A stretch of DNA of 64,000 nucleotides, from contig NZ_BMHD01000001.1 of NCBI RefSeq assembly GCF_014640535.1, forward strand, positions 374,214 to 438,213, written 5' to 3'. The translations under genes were made by a program, and so were the position numbers. This document shows, piece after piece, positions 54,573 to 64,000 of the stretch. Each line of letters starts with the position of its first letter. Within the stretch, counting starts at the first letter, position 1. The notes under the pieces are model-generated. The model had not been told where the DNA came from. It ran no database searches and saw only the letters and a list, made by a program, of their open reading frames with translations. The stretch is from Cnuibacter physcomitrellae (GTDB taxonomy: Bacteria; Actinomycetota; Actinomycetes; Actinomycetales; Microbacteriaceae).

Positions 54573-56666
54573 GTGGCAGCACTGCAATGGGACTCCATTG
54601 ACGACAAGGCAGTAACGACGGCCAAGATCCTCGCGGCGGACGCCGTGGAGAAGGTCGGGAACGGGCATCCGGGTACCGCGATCAGTCTCGCTCCCGCCGC
54701 CTACCTCCTCTTCCAGAAGGTCATGCGGAAGGATCCGGCCGACCCGACGTGGATCGGCGCCGACCGCTTCATCCTCTCGGTGGGCCACTCCTCGCTCACC
54801 CAGTACGTGCAGCTCTACCTCGCCGGCTACGGCCTCGAGCTCGACGACCTCAAGGCGCTCCGCACCTGGGGCTCCCTCACGCCGGGGCACCCGGAGTACG
54901 GCCACACCAAGGGCGTCGAGATCACGACCGGTCCGCTCGGCCAGGGCCTGGCGTCCTCGGTCGGCTTCGCCTACGCGCAGCGCTACGAGCGCGGCCTGTT
55001 CGACCCGAACGCCGAGCCCGGCACCAGCCCGTTCGACCACCACACCTACGTCATCTGCGGCGACGGCGACATGCAGGAGGGTGTGACGAGCGAGGCCTCC
55101 TCGCTCGCCGGCCACCAGCAGCTGGGCAACCTCATCGCCATCTACGACTCCAACCAGATCTCGATCGAGGACGACACCAACATCGCCTTCACCGAGGACG
55201 TCCGCGCTCGCTACGAGGCGTACCACTGGCACGTGCAGGTCGTCGACTGGAAGAAGACCGGCCAGTACGTCGAGGACGTCCAGGCGCTCTACGAGGCGAT
55301 CGAGGCCGCGAAGGCCGAGACCAGCAAGCCGTCGCTCATCATCCTCAAGACGATCATCGGCTGGCCGAGCCCGAAGAAGCAGAACACCGGCAAGATCCAC
55401 GGCTCGGCGCTGGGCGGTGACGAGCTGAAGGGCCTCAAGGAGGTCGTCGGCTTCGACCCCGAGCAGTCGTTCGTCGTCGCCGAGGACGTCATCGAGCACA
55501 CCCGCGGCGCCATCGCCCGCGGCTCCGAGCTCAAGGCCGAGTGGCAGAAGGGCTTCGACGCCTGGGCCGCGGCCAAGCCCGAGAAGAAGGCCCTGTTCGA
55601 CCGTCTCGAGGCCGGTGAGCTGCCCGACGACATCGAGAGCGCGCTCCCGGTGTTCGAGGCGGGGAAGGACTCCTCCACTCGTTCGGCCTCCGGCAAGGTG
55701 CTCAACGCCCTCGCCGAGAAGCTCCCGGAGCTGTGGGGCGGCTCGGCCGACCTCGCCGAGTCGAACAACACCACCATCGAGTCGGCGGCGTCGTTCGTGC
55801 CCAGCGAGCACTCCACCCACGAGTGGACCGGCAACGAGTACGGCCGCGTGCTGCACTTCGGCATCCGCGAGCACGCCATGGGCTCGATCATCAACGGCAT
55901 CACGCTGCACGGGAAGACCCGCCCCTACGGCGGCACCTTCCTCATCTTCAGCGACTACATGCGTCCCGCCGTCCGTCTGGCCGCCCTCATGCGCGTGCCG
56001 TCGATCTTCGTCTGGACGCACGACTCCGTCGCGCTCGGCGAGGACGGCCCGACGCACCAGCCGATCGAGCAGCTCTGGGCGCTCCGCGCCATCCCGAACC
56101 TCGAGGTGGTCCGCCCCGGCGACGCCAACGAGGTCGCCTACGCCTGGCTCGAGCTGCTGCGTCGTCACCGCGACCCGGCCGGCATCGCGCTGACCCGCCA
56201 GAACATCCCCGTCTTCCCGCGCGGCGAGGGCGAGGCATCGGGCGACACCTTCGCCAGCGCCTCGAACGTCTCGAAGGGGGCGTACATCCTCGCCGAGGCG
56301 CCGAACGGAACGCCGGACGTGATCTTCCTCGCCACCGGATCCGAGGTGCAGATCGCGGTCGAGGCCCGCCAGGAGCTGGCGAAGGAGGGCGTGAACGCCC
56401 GCGTCGTCTCGGTGCCGTGCCTGGAGTGGTTCGAGGAGCAGCCCGCGGAGTACAAGGAGCACGTGCTCCCCGCCTCCGTCAAGGCCCGCGTCTCGATCGA
56501 GGCCGGACTCGAGCTCGGCTGGCGCAAGTACATCGGCGACCACGGGCGCGCGGTGTCGATCGAGCACTTCGGCGCCTCCGCCGACTACAAGACGCTGTTC
56601 CGCGAGTTCGGCATCACCACCGAGGCGGCCCTCGAGGCCGCCAAGACCTCCCTGGCCTCCCTCTAG
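54573..56666 (+). CDS. tkt: Transketolase
   Basis: A 697-residue TPP enzyme of the pentose phosphate pathway that transfers two-carbon units between sugar phosphates. VGNGHPGTAISLAPAAY binds substrate, and the TPP/Mg motif runs from GDGDMQEG to YDSNQISI. The pyrimidine domain includes FGIREHAMG (catalytic Glu) and HDSVALGEDGPTHQP. GTG 54573 (MAALQWDS) is preferred; GTG 54561 is possible. It opens the operon with tal, pgi, zwf, opcA and pgl. Confidence 0.96.
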   Translation: MAALQWDSIDDKAVTTAKILAADAVEKVGNGHPGTAISLAPAAYLLFQKVMRKDPADPTWIGADRFILSVGHSSLTQYVQLYLAGYGLELDDLKALRTWGSLTPGHPEYGHTKGVEITTGPLGQGLASSVGFAYAQRYERGLFDPNAEPGTSPFDHHTYVICGDGDMQEGVTSEASSLAGHQQLGNLIAIYDSNQISIEDDTNIAFTEDVRARYEAYHWHVQVVDWKKTGQYVEDVQALYEAIEAAKAETSKPSLIILKTIIGWPSPKKQNTGKIHGSALGGDELKGLKEVVGFDPEQSFVVAEDVIEHTRGAIARGSELKAEWQKGFDAWAAAKPEKKALFDRLEAGELPDDIESALPVFEAGKDSSTRSASGKVLNALAEKLPELWGGSADLAESNNTTIESAASFVPSEHSTHEWTGNEYGRVLHFGIREHAMGSIINGITLHGKTRPYGGTFLIFSDYMRPAVRLAALMRVPSIFVWTHDSVALGEDGPTHQPIEQLWALRAIPNLEVVRPGDANEVAYAWLELLRRHRDPAGIALTRQNIPVFPRGEGEASGDTFASASNVSKGAYILAEAPNGTPDVIFLATGSEVQIAVEARQELAKEGVNARVVSVPCLEWFEEQPAEYKEHVLPASVKARVSIEAGLELGWRKYIGDHGRAVSIEHFGASADYKTLFREFGITTEAALEAAKTSLASL

Positions 56667-56698
56667 GCCGGCCGAAGACGAATCAAGAGGAGTAGACC

Positions 56699-57811
56699 AT
56701 GACGGAGAACACCCCCACCGCCGAGCTGTCGAAGGTCGGCGTCAGCATCTGGCTGGACGACCTGTCCCGCGACCGCATCACCTCGGGCGGCCTGCAGAAG
56801 CTGATCGACGAGAAGAACGTGGTCGGCGTGACCACGAACCCGACGATCTTCGCGGGCGCCCTGTCCAAGGGCAACGCGTACGACGCACAGGTCGCCGAGC
56901 TCGCCAAGGCGGGCAAGGACGCGACCGGCGCCGTCTTCGAGATCACCACGGACGACGTCGCGAACGCCTGCGACCTGTTCCTGCCGATCTACGAGTCGTC
57001 GAAGGGCTTCGACGGCCGTGTGTCGATCGAGGTCGAGCCGGGTCTCGCGCACGACACCGAGGGCACGATCGCGCAGGCCAAGCAGCTGCACGACCGCGTC
57101 GCCCGCGAGAACGTGCTCATCAAGATCCCGGCCACCATCGAGGGCCTCGCGGCCATCACCGAGACCATCGCGGCGGGCATCAGCGTCAACGTGACCCTGA
57201 TCTTCTCGCTCGAGCGCTACCGCGACGTGATCAACGCCTACCTCACCGGGCTCGAGAAGGCCAAGGAGGCGGGTCACGACCTGTCGAAGATCCACTCGGT
57301 CGCCTCCTTCTTCGTGTCGCGCGTCGACACCGAGATCGACAAGCGGCTGGATGCGGTGGGCACCGACGAGGCCGCCGCGCTCAAGGGCAAGGCCGGCGTG
57401 GCCAACGCCCGTCTCGCCTACGAGGTCTACGAGCAGGCGTTCACTACCGAGCGCGCCCAGTACCTCCTCGACGCCGGCGCGAACAAGCAGCGTCCGCTCT
57501 GGGCGTCCACCGGCGTGAAGGACCCGTCGATCCCCGACACGTTCTACGTCGTCGAGCTGGCCGCTCCCGAGGTGGTCAACACCATGCCGGAGAAGACGCT
57601 CGACGCCACCTTCGACCACGGCGAGATCAAGGGCGACACCATCTCCGGCACCTACCTCGAGGCCAACAAGGTCCTCGACGCGGTGGCCGCGCAGGGAGTG
57701 TCGTACGCCGACGTCACCGAGCAGCTCGAGCGCGAGGGCGTCGAGAAGTTCGTCGTGTCGTGGAACGAGCTCCTCGAGGCGATCACCGGGCAGCTGGAGG
57801 CGGCGAAGTGA
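56699..57811 (+). CDS. tal: Transaldolase
   Basis: A 370-residue long-form actinobacterial transaldolase that transfers a dihydroxyacetone unit from sedoheptulose 7-phosphate. [16 protein letters not shown] binds phosphate, and the Schiff-base Lys lies in [14 protein letters not shown] strong AAGAGGAG site precedes the ATG. Its stop overlaps the pgi start (GTGA). Confidence 0.95.
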   Translation: MTENTPTAELSKVGVSIWLDDLSRDRITSGGLQKLIDEKNVVGVTTNPTIFAGALSKGNAYDAQVAELAKAGKDATGAVFEITTDDVANACDLFLPIYESSKGFDGRVSIEVEPGLAHDTEGTIAQAKQLHDRVARENVLIKIPATIEGLAAITETIAAGISVNVTLIFSLERYRDVINAYLTGLEKAKEAGHDLSKIHSVASFFVSRVDTEIDKRLDAVGTDEAAALKGKAGVANARLAYEVYEQAFTTERAQYLLDAGANKQRPLWASTGVKDPSIPDTFYVVELAAPEVVNTMPEKTLDATFDHGEIKGDTISGTYLEANKVLDAVAAQGVSYADVTEQLEREGVEKFVVSWNELLEAITGQLEAAK

Positions 57812-59409
57812 CCATCGCGATCCACGTCTCCGGCGACGCCAAGACGGCCGTCGAGACCCACGTCCCCCAGCTCGTCCGCGACCTGGTCGCGTCGGGCATC
57901 ACCGGGCTCGACCCGGCCCTCTGGGGCCCCGAGGCCGAGTCCGAGGCGTCGAAGCGTCTGGGCTGGACCGAGGCGGTCGCCGTCTCGCGTCCGCTGGTCC
58001 CCCGCATCCACGAGCTGCGCGAGCAGCTCCTGGCCAAGGGTGTGAACCACTTCGTGCTCGCGGGCATGGGCGGATCGTCCCTGGCTCCCGAGGTCATCAC
58101 GAACACGGCCGGCGTCGAGCTGACCATCCTCGACTCGACCGACCCGGACCAGGTCCGCGCGGCGGTCTCCGACCGGCTCGAGACCAGCGCCCTCGTGGTG
58201 TCGTCGAAGTCGGGCTCGACGCTGGAGACCGACAGCCAGCGCCGCACCTACGAGCACGCGTTCCGCGAGGCCGGGATCGACCCCGCCGAGCGCATCGTGG
58301 TCGTGACCGACCCGGGTTCGCCGCTCGAGGCCTCCGCTCGGGAGGCCGGGTACACGGTGTTCAACGCCGACCCGAACGTCGGTGGACGCTACTCGGCGCT
58401 CACCGCCTTCGGACTCGTGCCGTCCGGCCTCGCCGGCGTCGACATCGACGAGCTGCTGGACGAGGCCGAGGCCATCCAGCTCAACCTGTCTGCCGACGAC
58501 GACGAGAACTTCGGTCTCATCCTCGGCGCGGCCATCGGCGGCACCTCCCCGTTCCGCGACAAGCTCGGCATCGTGTCCGACGGCACCCACATCAAGGGCT
58601 TCGCCGACTGGGCCGAGCAGCTCATCGCGGAGTCCACCGGCAAGGACGGCAAGGGCATCCTGCCGGTCGTGCTCGACACGCACTCCCCCGAGCTCACGGA
58701 GAACCTGCCCGACGTGCAGATCGTCCGCCTGGTCGACGACGCGAACCACCACCACCTGCGCGAGCAGCACCCGGGCGAGATCCTCATCAGCGGCTCTCTC
58801 GGCGCCATGATGCTCACGTGGGAGTACGCGGTGGCGGTGGCCGGTCGCCTGATCGGCATCAACCCGTTCGACCAGCCCGACGTGGAGTCGGCGAAGGCGG
58901 CCGCTCGCGGTCTCCTCGACCAGCGTCCTGAGCCCGTCGCCCCGGCGTTCGTCGCCGACGGCATCGAGGTGCGCGGCACCGACGAGGTGCTCGAGGGCGT
59001 CACCACGCTCGACGGTGCCATCGCCCGTCTCATCGAGCTGGTGCCCGCCGACGGGTACATCGCCGTGCAGGCCTACGTCGACCGTCTCGAGCTGCCCCAG
59101 CTGGCCGAGACCCGCGACGCTCTCGCGGCCACCTCGAAGCGCCCGGTGACGTTCGGATGGGGGCCCCGCTTCCTCCACTCCACCGGCCAGTACCACAAGG
59201 GCGGGCCCGCCATCGGCGTGTTCCTCCAGATCACGAGCGTTCCGCGCGAGGACCTCGAGATCCCCGACCGCCCGTTCACCTACGGTCAGCTGATCCAGGC
59301 TCAGGCCGCCGGCGACGCGAACGTGCTCCACGAGCACGGCCGCCCGGTGCTGCGACTCAACCTCACCGACAGCGGTGCGGTCGAGGCGCTCCTGAACGTC
59401 GTCCGCTGA
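57808..59409 (+). CDS. pgi: Glucose-6-phosphate isomerase
   Basis: A 533-residue isomerase (shorter, divergent actinobacterial type) joining glycolysis and the pentose phosphate pathway. [13 protein letters not shown] and [14 protein letters not shown] are the sugar-phosphate-binding loops of the SIS fold, with [18 protein letters not shown] and a C-terminal [15 protein letters not shown]. It starts by GTG overlapping the tal stop, so coupled. The motifs are intact, so activity is expected. Confidence 0.92.
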   Translation: MTIAIHVSGDAKTAVETHVPQLVRDLVASGITGLDPALWGPEAESEASKRLGWTEAVAVSRPLVPRIHELREQLLAKGVNHFVLAGMGGSSLAPEVITNTAGVELTILDSTDPDQVRAAVSDRLETSALVVSSKSGSTLETDSQRRTYEHAFREAGIDPAERIVVVTDPGSPLEASAREAGYTVFNADPNVGGRYSALTAFGLVPSGLAGVDIDELLDEAEAIQLNLSADDDENFGLILGAAIGGTSPFRDKLGIVSDGTHIKGFADWAEQLIAESTGKDGKGILPVVLDTHSPELTENLPDVQIVRLVDDANHHHLREQHPGEILISGSLGAMMLTWEYAVAVAGRLIGINPFDQPDVESAKAAARGLLDQRPEPVAPAFVADGIEVRGTDEVLEGVTTLDGAIARLIELVPADGYIAVQAYVDRLELPQLAETRDALAATSKRPVTFGWGPRFLHSTGQYHKGGPAIGVFLQITSVPREDLEIPDRPFTYGQLIQAQAAGDANVLHEHGRPVLRLNLTDSGAVEALLNVVR

Positions 59410-59444
59410 CCGACAGCACGAGAGCTGAAGCAAGGAGATCTCGC

Positions 59445-60986
59445 ATGCCCCCCGTCGACATCACGCCGGAGTCCAATCCACTCCGGCTTCCCATCGATCG
59501 CAGGCTGAACCGCATCGCCGGTCCCAGCGGTCTGGTCATCTTCGGGGTCACCGGCGACCTCTCCCGCAAGAAGCTCATGCCCGCGGTCTACGACCTCGCC
59601 AGTCGCGGCCTGCTCCCGCCGGGGTTCTCCCTGATCGGGTTCGCACGCCGCGACTGGGAGGACCAGGACTTCGAGCGCGTCGTGCACGACTCCGTGCGCG
59701 ATCACGCCCGCACCCCGTTCGACGAGGACGTGTGGCGTCAGCTCTCCGAGGGCATCCGGTTCGTCTCCGGTGAGTTCGGCGACGACGCTGCGTTCGAGCA
59801 GCTCGGCCAGACCATCGAGGAGCTCGACCGCGACCGCGGGACGAACGGCAACTACGCCTTCTACCTCTCGATCCCGCCGAAGGCGTTCCCGCTCGTCACC
59901 GAGCAGCTGCGTCGCACCGGGCTCGCGGAGCAGAAGGACGGCTACTGGCGTCGCGTCGTCATCGAGAAGCCCTTCGGTAGCGACCTCAAGACCGCCCGCG
60001 AGCTGAACGACGTCGTCGAGAGCGTCTTCCCGCCCGACTCGGTGTTCCGCATCGACCACTACCTCGGCAAGGAGACGGTCCAGAACATCCTGGCGCTCCG
60101 CTTCGCGAACCAGCTCTACGAGCCCATCTGGAACGCGAACTACGTCGATCACGTGCAGATCACCATGGCGGAGGACATCGGCGTCGGCGGCCGTGCCGGC
60201 TACTACGACGGCATCGGCGCGGCGCGCGACGTCATTCAGAATCATCTGCTGCAGCTCCTGGCGCTGACCGCGATGGAGGAGCCGATCTCGTTCGACGCGG
60301 CCGACCTCCGCGCCGAGAAGGAGAAGGTCCTCGCCGCGGTGAAGCTGCCCGACGACCTCTCGACCATCACGGCGCGCGGGCAGTACTCGGGCGGCTGGCA
60401 GGGCGGCGAGAAGGTGCTCGGCTTCCTGGAGGAGGACGGGATGAACCCGGAGTCCACCACGGAGACCTACGCCGCGGTCCGTCTCGACATCGGCACGCGC
60501 CGCTGGGCCGGCGTCCCGTTCTACCTTCGCGCGGGCAAGCGTCTCGGCCGACGGGTGACGGAGATCGCCGTGGTGTTCAAGCGCGCCCCGCAATACCTCT
60601 TCGCCGAGAGCCAGACGGCCGAGCTCGGCCAGAACGCGCTGGTGATCCGTGTGCAGCCCGATGAGGGCGTCACGATCCGGTTCGGCTCCAAGGTGCCGGG
60701 AGCGGGCATGCAGGTGCGCGACGTGACGATGGACTTCGGATACGGGCACGCCTTCACCGAGGCCAGCCCCGAGGCCTACGAGCGACTCATCCTCGACGTG
60801 CTCCTCGGAGACCCGCCGCTCTTCCCGCGTCAGCGCGAGGTGGAGCTGTCGTGGATGATCCTCGACCCGATCGAAGAGTACTGGTCGACCCTCGGCCAGC
60901 CTGAGCAGTACCGTCCCGGCACGTGGGGCCCGGCATCCGCCGACGCCCTGCTCGCCCGCGACGGCCGGACCTGGAGGCGGCCGTGA
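59445..60986 (+). CDS. zwf: Glucose-6-phosphate 1-dehydrogenase
   Basis: A 513-residue NADP-dependent enzyme starting the oxidative pentose phosphate pathway and a major NADPH source for mycothiol reduction. FGVTGDLSRKKLMPAV is the dinucleotide motif, FRIDHYLGKETVQN the active-site signature and RVVIEKPFGSDL substrate binding. ATG 59445 has AAGGAG. It overlaps opcA by four bases. In many actinobacteria it needs OpcA for assembly. Confidence 0.97.
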   Translation: MPPVDITPESNPLRLPIDRRLNRIAGPSGLVIFGVTGDLSRKKLMPAVYDLASRGLLPPGFSLIGFARRDWEDQDFERVVHDSVRDHARTPFDEDVWRQLSEGIRFVSGEFGDDAAFEQLGQTIEELDRDRGTNGNYAFYLSIPPKAFPLVTEQLRRTGLAEQKDGYWRRVVIEKPFGSDLKTARELNDVVESVFPPDSVFRIDHYLGKETVQNILALRFANQLYEPIWNANYVDHVQITMAEDIGVGGRAGYYDGIGAARDVIQNHLLQLLALTAMEEPISFDAADLRAEKEKVLAAVKLPDDLSTITARGQYSGGWQGGEKVLGFLEEDGMNPESTTETYAAVRLDIGTRRWAGVPFYLRAGKRLGRRVTEIAVVFKRAPQYLFAESQTAELGQNALVIRVQPDEGVTIRFGSKVPGAGMQVRDVTMDFGYGHAFTEASPEAYERLILDVLLGDPPLFPRQREVELSWMILDPIEEYWSTLGQPEQYRPGTWGPASADALLARDGRTWRRP

Positions 60987-61954
60987 TCGTCGATCTTCCC
61001 GACACCACCACCAGCAAGATCTCGAAGTCGCTGGTCAAGATCCGTGAGGAGGGCGGCGCCGTGGCCCTCGGCCGCGTGCTGACCCTCATCATCGTGACGG
61101 CGCAGGGCGAGGAGGAGGTCGCCATCGAGGCCGCCAACGACGCGTCGCGCGAGCACCCGATGCGCGTCATCGTGCTCTCGACCGAGCCCGGCGAGAACGG
61201 TCGCACCGGTCGCGGTGCGCGGCTCGACGCCCAGATTCGCGTCGGCGGCGACGCGGGCGCGAGCGAGGTCATCCTCCTCCGCGCCTACGGAGCCGTCGCG
61301 AGCGACGAGGAGAGCCTCGTCACCGGTCTCCTGCTGCCCGACGCCCCGGTGGTCGTGTGGTGGCCCATGCACGCGCCGGAGGACGTCTCCGCCTCGAGCC
61401 TCGGTCGCATCGCGACGCGACGCATCACCGACTCGTCCAGCGAGTCGAACCCCGTCGAGTCCCTGCTGGCGCGGTCGCGCTCCTACTCCCCCGGCGACAC
61501 CGACTTCGCGTGGACGCGGCTCACGCTGTGGCGTGCGCAGCTCGCCGCGGCGCTCGACCAGCCGCCCTACGAGCCGGTGACCGACATCGAGGTGTCGGGC
61601 GCTTCCGATTCACCGTCGACGCTCCTGCTCGCGGCCTGGCTCCGTCACCAGCTCAAGGTGCCGGTGAAGTACGGACTGCGGTCGCGGGCGAACGGCTCGA
61701 GCGGGATCCACGGCGTGATCCTCACGCGCGCCAGCGGCCCCATCGAGCTCGTACGCGACATCCCGAACGTCGCCACGCTCTCCGAGCCGAACCAGCCCAC
61801 GCACACCCTCGCGCTTCCGCGCAGGAACCTGCGTGACTGCCTCGCGGAGGAGTTGCGTCGACTCGACCCCGATGTGCTCTACGGTGAAGTGATCACCCAG
61901 GGCCTCGTGGAGATGCTCGAGACCGACACGAGCGTCGACAGCGACGCGAGCTGA
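60983..61954 (+). CDS. opcA: Glucose-6-phosphate dehydrogenase assembly protein OpcA
   Basis: A 323-residue protein that promotes correct assembly or activation of Zwf, known in cyanobacteria and actinobacteria. IIVTAQGEEEVAIEAANDASREHP and LPDAPVVVWWPMHAPE are family-like. No catalytic motif is expected. GTG overlaps the zwf stop (GTGA), so stoichiometric production is likely. A redox-responsive role is inferred only from the family. Confidence 0.93.
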   Translation: MIVDLPDTTTSKISKSLVKIREEGGAVALGRVLTLIIVTAQGEEEVAIEAANDASREHPMRVIVLSTEPGENGRTGRGARLDAQIRVGGDAGASEVILLRAYGAVASDEESLVTGLLLPDAPVVVWWPMHAPEDVSASSLGRIATRRITDSSSESNPVESLLARSRSYSPGDTDFAWTRLTLWRAQLAAALDQPPYEPVTDIEVSGASDSPSTLLLAAWLRHQLKVPVKYGLRSRANGSSGIHGVILTRASGPIELVRDIPNVATLSEPNQPTHTLALPRRNLRDCLAEELRRLDPDVLYGEVITQGLVEMLETDTSVDSDAS

Positions 61955-61964
61955 GAGAGCGACA

Positions 61965-62738
61965 ATGACGACGAACGACCGCCGCGTACTGGTCCACCCC
62001 GACAAGGAGGCCCTGGCCGGTTCGGTCGCTGCGCGCTTCATCACGAAGATCATCGACATCCTCGATGAGCACGACGAAGCGCACGTCGTCCTCACCGGCG
62101 GCGGCATGGGAGGTGCGGTCCTCACCGAGATCCGCACCTCCGCCGCCTCCGACACGATCGACTGGGGCCGCATCCACTTCTGGTGGGGTGACGAGCGGTT
62201 CGTCCCCAAGGGCGACCCGGATCGCAACGATCAACAGGCCTTCGACGCGCTGCTCGATCATGTGCCGGTCGACCCGGCGAAGGTGCACCCGTTCCCGTCC
62301 TCCGACGAGATCGCCTCGCTCGACGAGGCCGCCGTGGCGTACTCCGACGAGCTGGCTGCCGCGGCGCCGGAGGGCGCCACGCATCCGCGGTTCGACATCC
62401 TGTTCCTGGGCGTCGGACCCGACGGGCACATCGCCTCGCTCTTCCCCGGACACCCCGAGATCCGCATCAAGGATGCGACGGTCGTGCCGGTCCGCAACTC
62501 CCCCAAGCCGCCGCCGGAGCGCCTCTCGCTGACGCTCCCGGTCATCCAGTCGGCCGATCGGGTGTGGATGGTGCTGGCCGGTTCCGACAAGGCCTCCGCG
62601 ATCGGCCTGGCCCTGGCCGGCGCGAGCGTCGACGAGGTCCCCGTGGCGGGCGCCGAGGGCCGTCGTCGCACGGTCTTCTTCGTCGACCGCGAGGCCGCCG
62701 CCGAGGTCCCCGAGAACCTCATCGCGCCGTCGTACTGA
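61965..62738 (+). CDS. pgl: 6-phosphogluconolactonase
   Basis: A 257-residue lactonase of the NagB-like fold that hydrolyses 6-phosphogluconolactone. VVLTGGGMGGAVLTEI binds phosphate, FWWGDERFVPKGDPDRN is the DER motif and LFLGVGPDGHIASLFPGH the catalytic loop. It lies ten bases after opcA and ends the plus-strand operon. gnd is not in the window, so the next step is encoded elsewhere. Confidence 0.95.
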   Translation: MTTNDRRVLVHPDKEALAGSVAARFITKIIDILDEHDEAHVVLTGGGMGGAVLTEIRTSAASDTIDWGRIHFWWGDERFVPKGDPDRNDQQAFDALLDHVPVDPAKVHPFPSSDEIASLDEAAVAYSDELAAAAPEGATHPRFDILFLGVGPDGHIASLFPGHPEIRIKDATVVPVRNSPKPPPERLSLTLPVIQSADRVWMVLAGSDKASAIGLALAGASVDEVPVAGAEGRRRTVFFVDREAAAEVPENLIAPSY

Positions 62739-62746
62739 GTTCTCGT

Positions 62747-62819
62747 GTCGCTTCGACACCGAATCCGCGAAAGCCCCGCTCCCTGAGCGGGGCTTTCCGC
62801 TTTCCGGTGTCGAAGCGAC
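62747..62819. repeat. CGACACCG-family nested palindrome, copy 5 (most perfect)
   Basis: The outer arms GTCGCTTCGACACCG and CGGTGTCGAAGCGAC pair over 15 bp without mismatch. The inner stem GAAAGCCCCGCTC (62769-62781) pairs over 13 bp with 62785-62797 around CCT. It lies between convergent pgl and the rbpA-like gene. Confidence 0.92.
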
Positions 62820-62840
62820 GATGAGACTCGCCGGGAACGC

Positions 62841-62880
62841 CGAAGGGCCAGCCACACGCCGTTGTGTGACTGGCCCTTCG
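62841..62880. terminator. Strong hairpin terminator downstream of the rbpA-like gene
   Basis: CGAAGGGCCAG (62841-62851) pairs perfectly with CTGGCCCTTCG (62870-62880), with an additional CACAC/GTGTG inner pair. It stands next to the repeat, so two terminator-like hairpins lie in tandem between pgl and the rbpA-like gene. Confidence 0.8.
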
Positions 62881-62898
62881 GGTTTCAGCGAAGCTGGA

Positions 62899-63261
62899 TC
62901 AGCTGGCGACCGTGCCGCGGCGGGCACGGAGCTGCTGGAGAGCGTCGTCGAGGAGCTGCTCGGCCTCCTCGGGCGAGCGGCGCTCCTTCACGTACGCGAG
63001 GTGGGTCTTGTAGGGCTCGAGCTTGGCCACCGACGGCGGGTTCGCCTTGTCGCGGCCGGCCGGGAGGCCCGAGGCCGGGCAGTCGATCGTCTCGGGGATC
63101 TCCTCGTCGGGCACGTTGGCCGCGAAGTATCGGACCGTCTCGTTGCCGAGAGCGTCCCAGTACGAGACGGCGACACGCTCGGCGTGATAGCCGCGGTCCT
63201 GCTCGCCCATCGGCCCCGCGCCGACGCGCGAGCCGCGGATTGCACTGCCACCAGAAGCCAT
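62899..63261 (-). CDS. Divergent RbpA-like RNA polymerase-binding protein
   Basis: A 120-residue protein whose C-terminus aligns with RbpA's sigma-interaction helix: THLAYVKERRSPEEAEQLLD...LQQLRARRG here against HWDMLLERRTRDELEELLEE...LQYLRARRG in the first copy. The N-terminal core holds RYFAANVPDEEIPETIDCP, but only one cysteine remains in place of the zinc site. It may be a paralogue that modulates a subset of promoters; actual binding is inference. It lies between secG and pgl, as in other Microbacteriaceae. Confidence 0.85.
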   Translation of the reverse strand: MASGGSAIRGSRVGAGPMGEQDRGYHAERVAVSYWDALGNETVRYFAANVPDEEIPETIDCPASGLPAGRDKANPPSVAKLEPYKTHLAYVKERRSPEEAEQLLDDALQQLRARRGTVAS

Positions 63262-63319
63262 GGGATCCCCTAATCCTTCGAGAACGAGCTCGGAGCGAGC
63301 TCAGGTCGTGCGGTCACGC

Positions 63320-63571
63320 TCAGATGCCGGCCGAGAACTTCGTGATCAGGCCGAGCACGACGATGCACGCGACCCAGACCAGCGCGAGGACGATCGTGAT
63401 GCGGTTGAGGTTTCGCTCAGCGACACCGGATGCGCCCAGGTTCGAGGTGATGCCGCCGCCGAACATGTCGGACAGCCCACCACCGCGGCCCTTGTGCAGG
63501 AGGATCAGCAGGGTCAGCAGGAGGCTCGTGATGGCGAGGACCACCTGGAGGACGACCTGGAGTATTTCCAC
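63320..63571 (-). CDS. secG: Preprotein translocase subunit SecG
   Basis: An 83-residue two-helix membrane protein of the SecYEG channel. Helix 1 (LQVVLAITSLLLTLLILLH) and helix 2 (IVLALVWVACIVVLGLI) flank the conserved GRGGGLSDMFGGG loop. The GTG start has AAAGG upstream. It follows tpiA, a frequent actinobacterial arrangement. Confidence 0.94.
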   Translation of the reverse strand: MEILQVVLQVVLAITSLLLTLLILLHKGRGGGLSDMFGGGITSNLGASGVAERNLNRITIVLALVWVACIVVLGLITKFSAGI

Positions 63572-63668
63572 AGAAGAGGCCTTTCGAGAGCAGAGGAGGG
63601 CACGGGCCCCCGCAGCCGAAACAGTATAACCCGCGGCCGCGGGGAAACCCGAACCCGTTCGCCGGGTG

Positions 63669-64000
63669 TCAGACCCCGACGTGCTTCTTGTAGCGGACGA
63701 TCGCGGCGAACTCGTCGACGTCGAGGCTCGCCCCGCCGACGAGCGCGCCGTCGACGTTGGGCTCGCGCATGAAGCCGGCGATGTTGCCCGACTTCACCGA
63801 TCCGCCGTAGAGGATGCGCGTGGCCGCGGCCGCGTCGTCGCCGAGCGACTCCTTGACCACCTCGCGCAGCGCGGCGCAGACCTGCTCCGCCTGCTCGGCG
63901 GTCGCCGCCTGCCCGGAGCCGATCGCCCAGACCGGCTCGTAGGCCACGACCACGTCGGTGCCCTTCGGCAGGCCCTCGAGCGCGGCCCGGAGCTGGGCGA
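63669..64000 (-). CDS. tpiA: Triosephosphate isomerase (C-terminal part, cut by window edge)
   Basis: The last 110 residues are visible; the gene continues past the window end. The catalytic Glu is in [13 protein letters not shown], and the phosphate-binding loops [11 protein letters not shown] and [10 protein letters not shown] follow. It interconverts DHAP and glyceraldehyde 3-phosphate and links to the adjacent pentose phosphate operon. Intact as far as seen, with stop TGA at 63669. Confidence 0.95.
   Translation of the reverse strand, partial: AQLRAALEGLPKGTDVVVAYEPVWAIGSGQAATAEQAEQVCAALREVVKESLGDDAAAATRILYGGSVKSGNIAGFMREPNVDGALVGGASLDVDEFAAIVRYKKHVGV

Overview
The window is chromosomal DNA from a high-GC actinobacterium. 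The best fit is Microbacteriaceae (Micrococcales). Support comes from mycothiol ligase MshC, the RNA polymerase-binding protein RbpA, the pafB-pafC-tatA-tatC-HelY block, the OpcA-type pentose phosphate operon, the GlgM/GlgC pair, a Suf operon with an embedded Rieske protein, and many GTG starts. The family placement is inference from gene content. No phage, IS element, CRISPR array or rRNA operon was seen. Nearly all the DNA is ordinary core genome, and the unusual signals are mainly intergenic.

Layout. 1-6.4 kb: flavin-oxidase-like fragment, zinc alcohol dehydrogenase, HdeD-like protein, NUDIX, SDR, NfeD-SPFH membrane pair, glycerophosphodiesterase, RbpA. 6.4-17 kb (minus strand): a long co-directional block running trmI, FKBP lipoprotein, pafB, pafC, small membrane protein, tatA, tatC, HelY helicase, lnt. 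The Pup-proteasome genes that sit between trmI and pafB in mycobacteria are absent here. 17-31 kb: PAC2 protein, MshC, UppP, M20 peptidase, tRNA-Leu(GAG), DUF1269 protein, POT peptide transporter, XPB-like helicase, SGNH hydrolase, D,D-carboxypeptidase, APC permease, SPOUT methyltransferase. 31-43 kb: sirtuin, histidine phosphatase, glycosyltransferase, alpha/beta hydrolase, TreS, exonuclease, L31B, ABC ATPase, divergent GlgM/GlgC, SerB and an AbiEi/DUF559-like protein. 43-54 kb: BioY, ABC-F, SURF1, DUF3099, FabG, the Suf operon, CtaA and CtaB. 54-64 kb: tkt-tal-pgi-zwf-opcA-pgl on the plus strand meeting tpiA-secG-rbpA-like on the minus strand.

How the genes work together. The 54-63 kb operon encodes most of the pentose phosphate pathway with its NADPH-producing step. 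TreS, GlgM and GlgC are parts of alpha-glucan and trehalose metabolism. CtaA, CtaB and SURF1 mature heme-copper oxidase. MshC and a candidate disulfide-stress promoter in front of rbpA point to thiol-stress biology. Short overlaps (ATGA, GTGA, TGATG) link most operon members.

Most worth a second look. (1) A family of nested palindromes (four full copies and one partial) sits at convergent gene ends. (2) Two other long inverted repeats of unrelated sequence lie at 17.9 and 25.9 kb. (3) Many genes have a TANNNT box 6-8 nt before the start codon, as expected for leaderless mRNAs. (4) There is a sigma-R-like promoter before rbpA and a second RbpA-like protein lacking the zinc cysteines. (5) The PAC2 gene has no ATG, GTG or TTG able to include its conserved N-terminus. 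(6) A GGATGCG word is repeatedly encoded with non-preferred codons.
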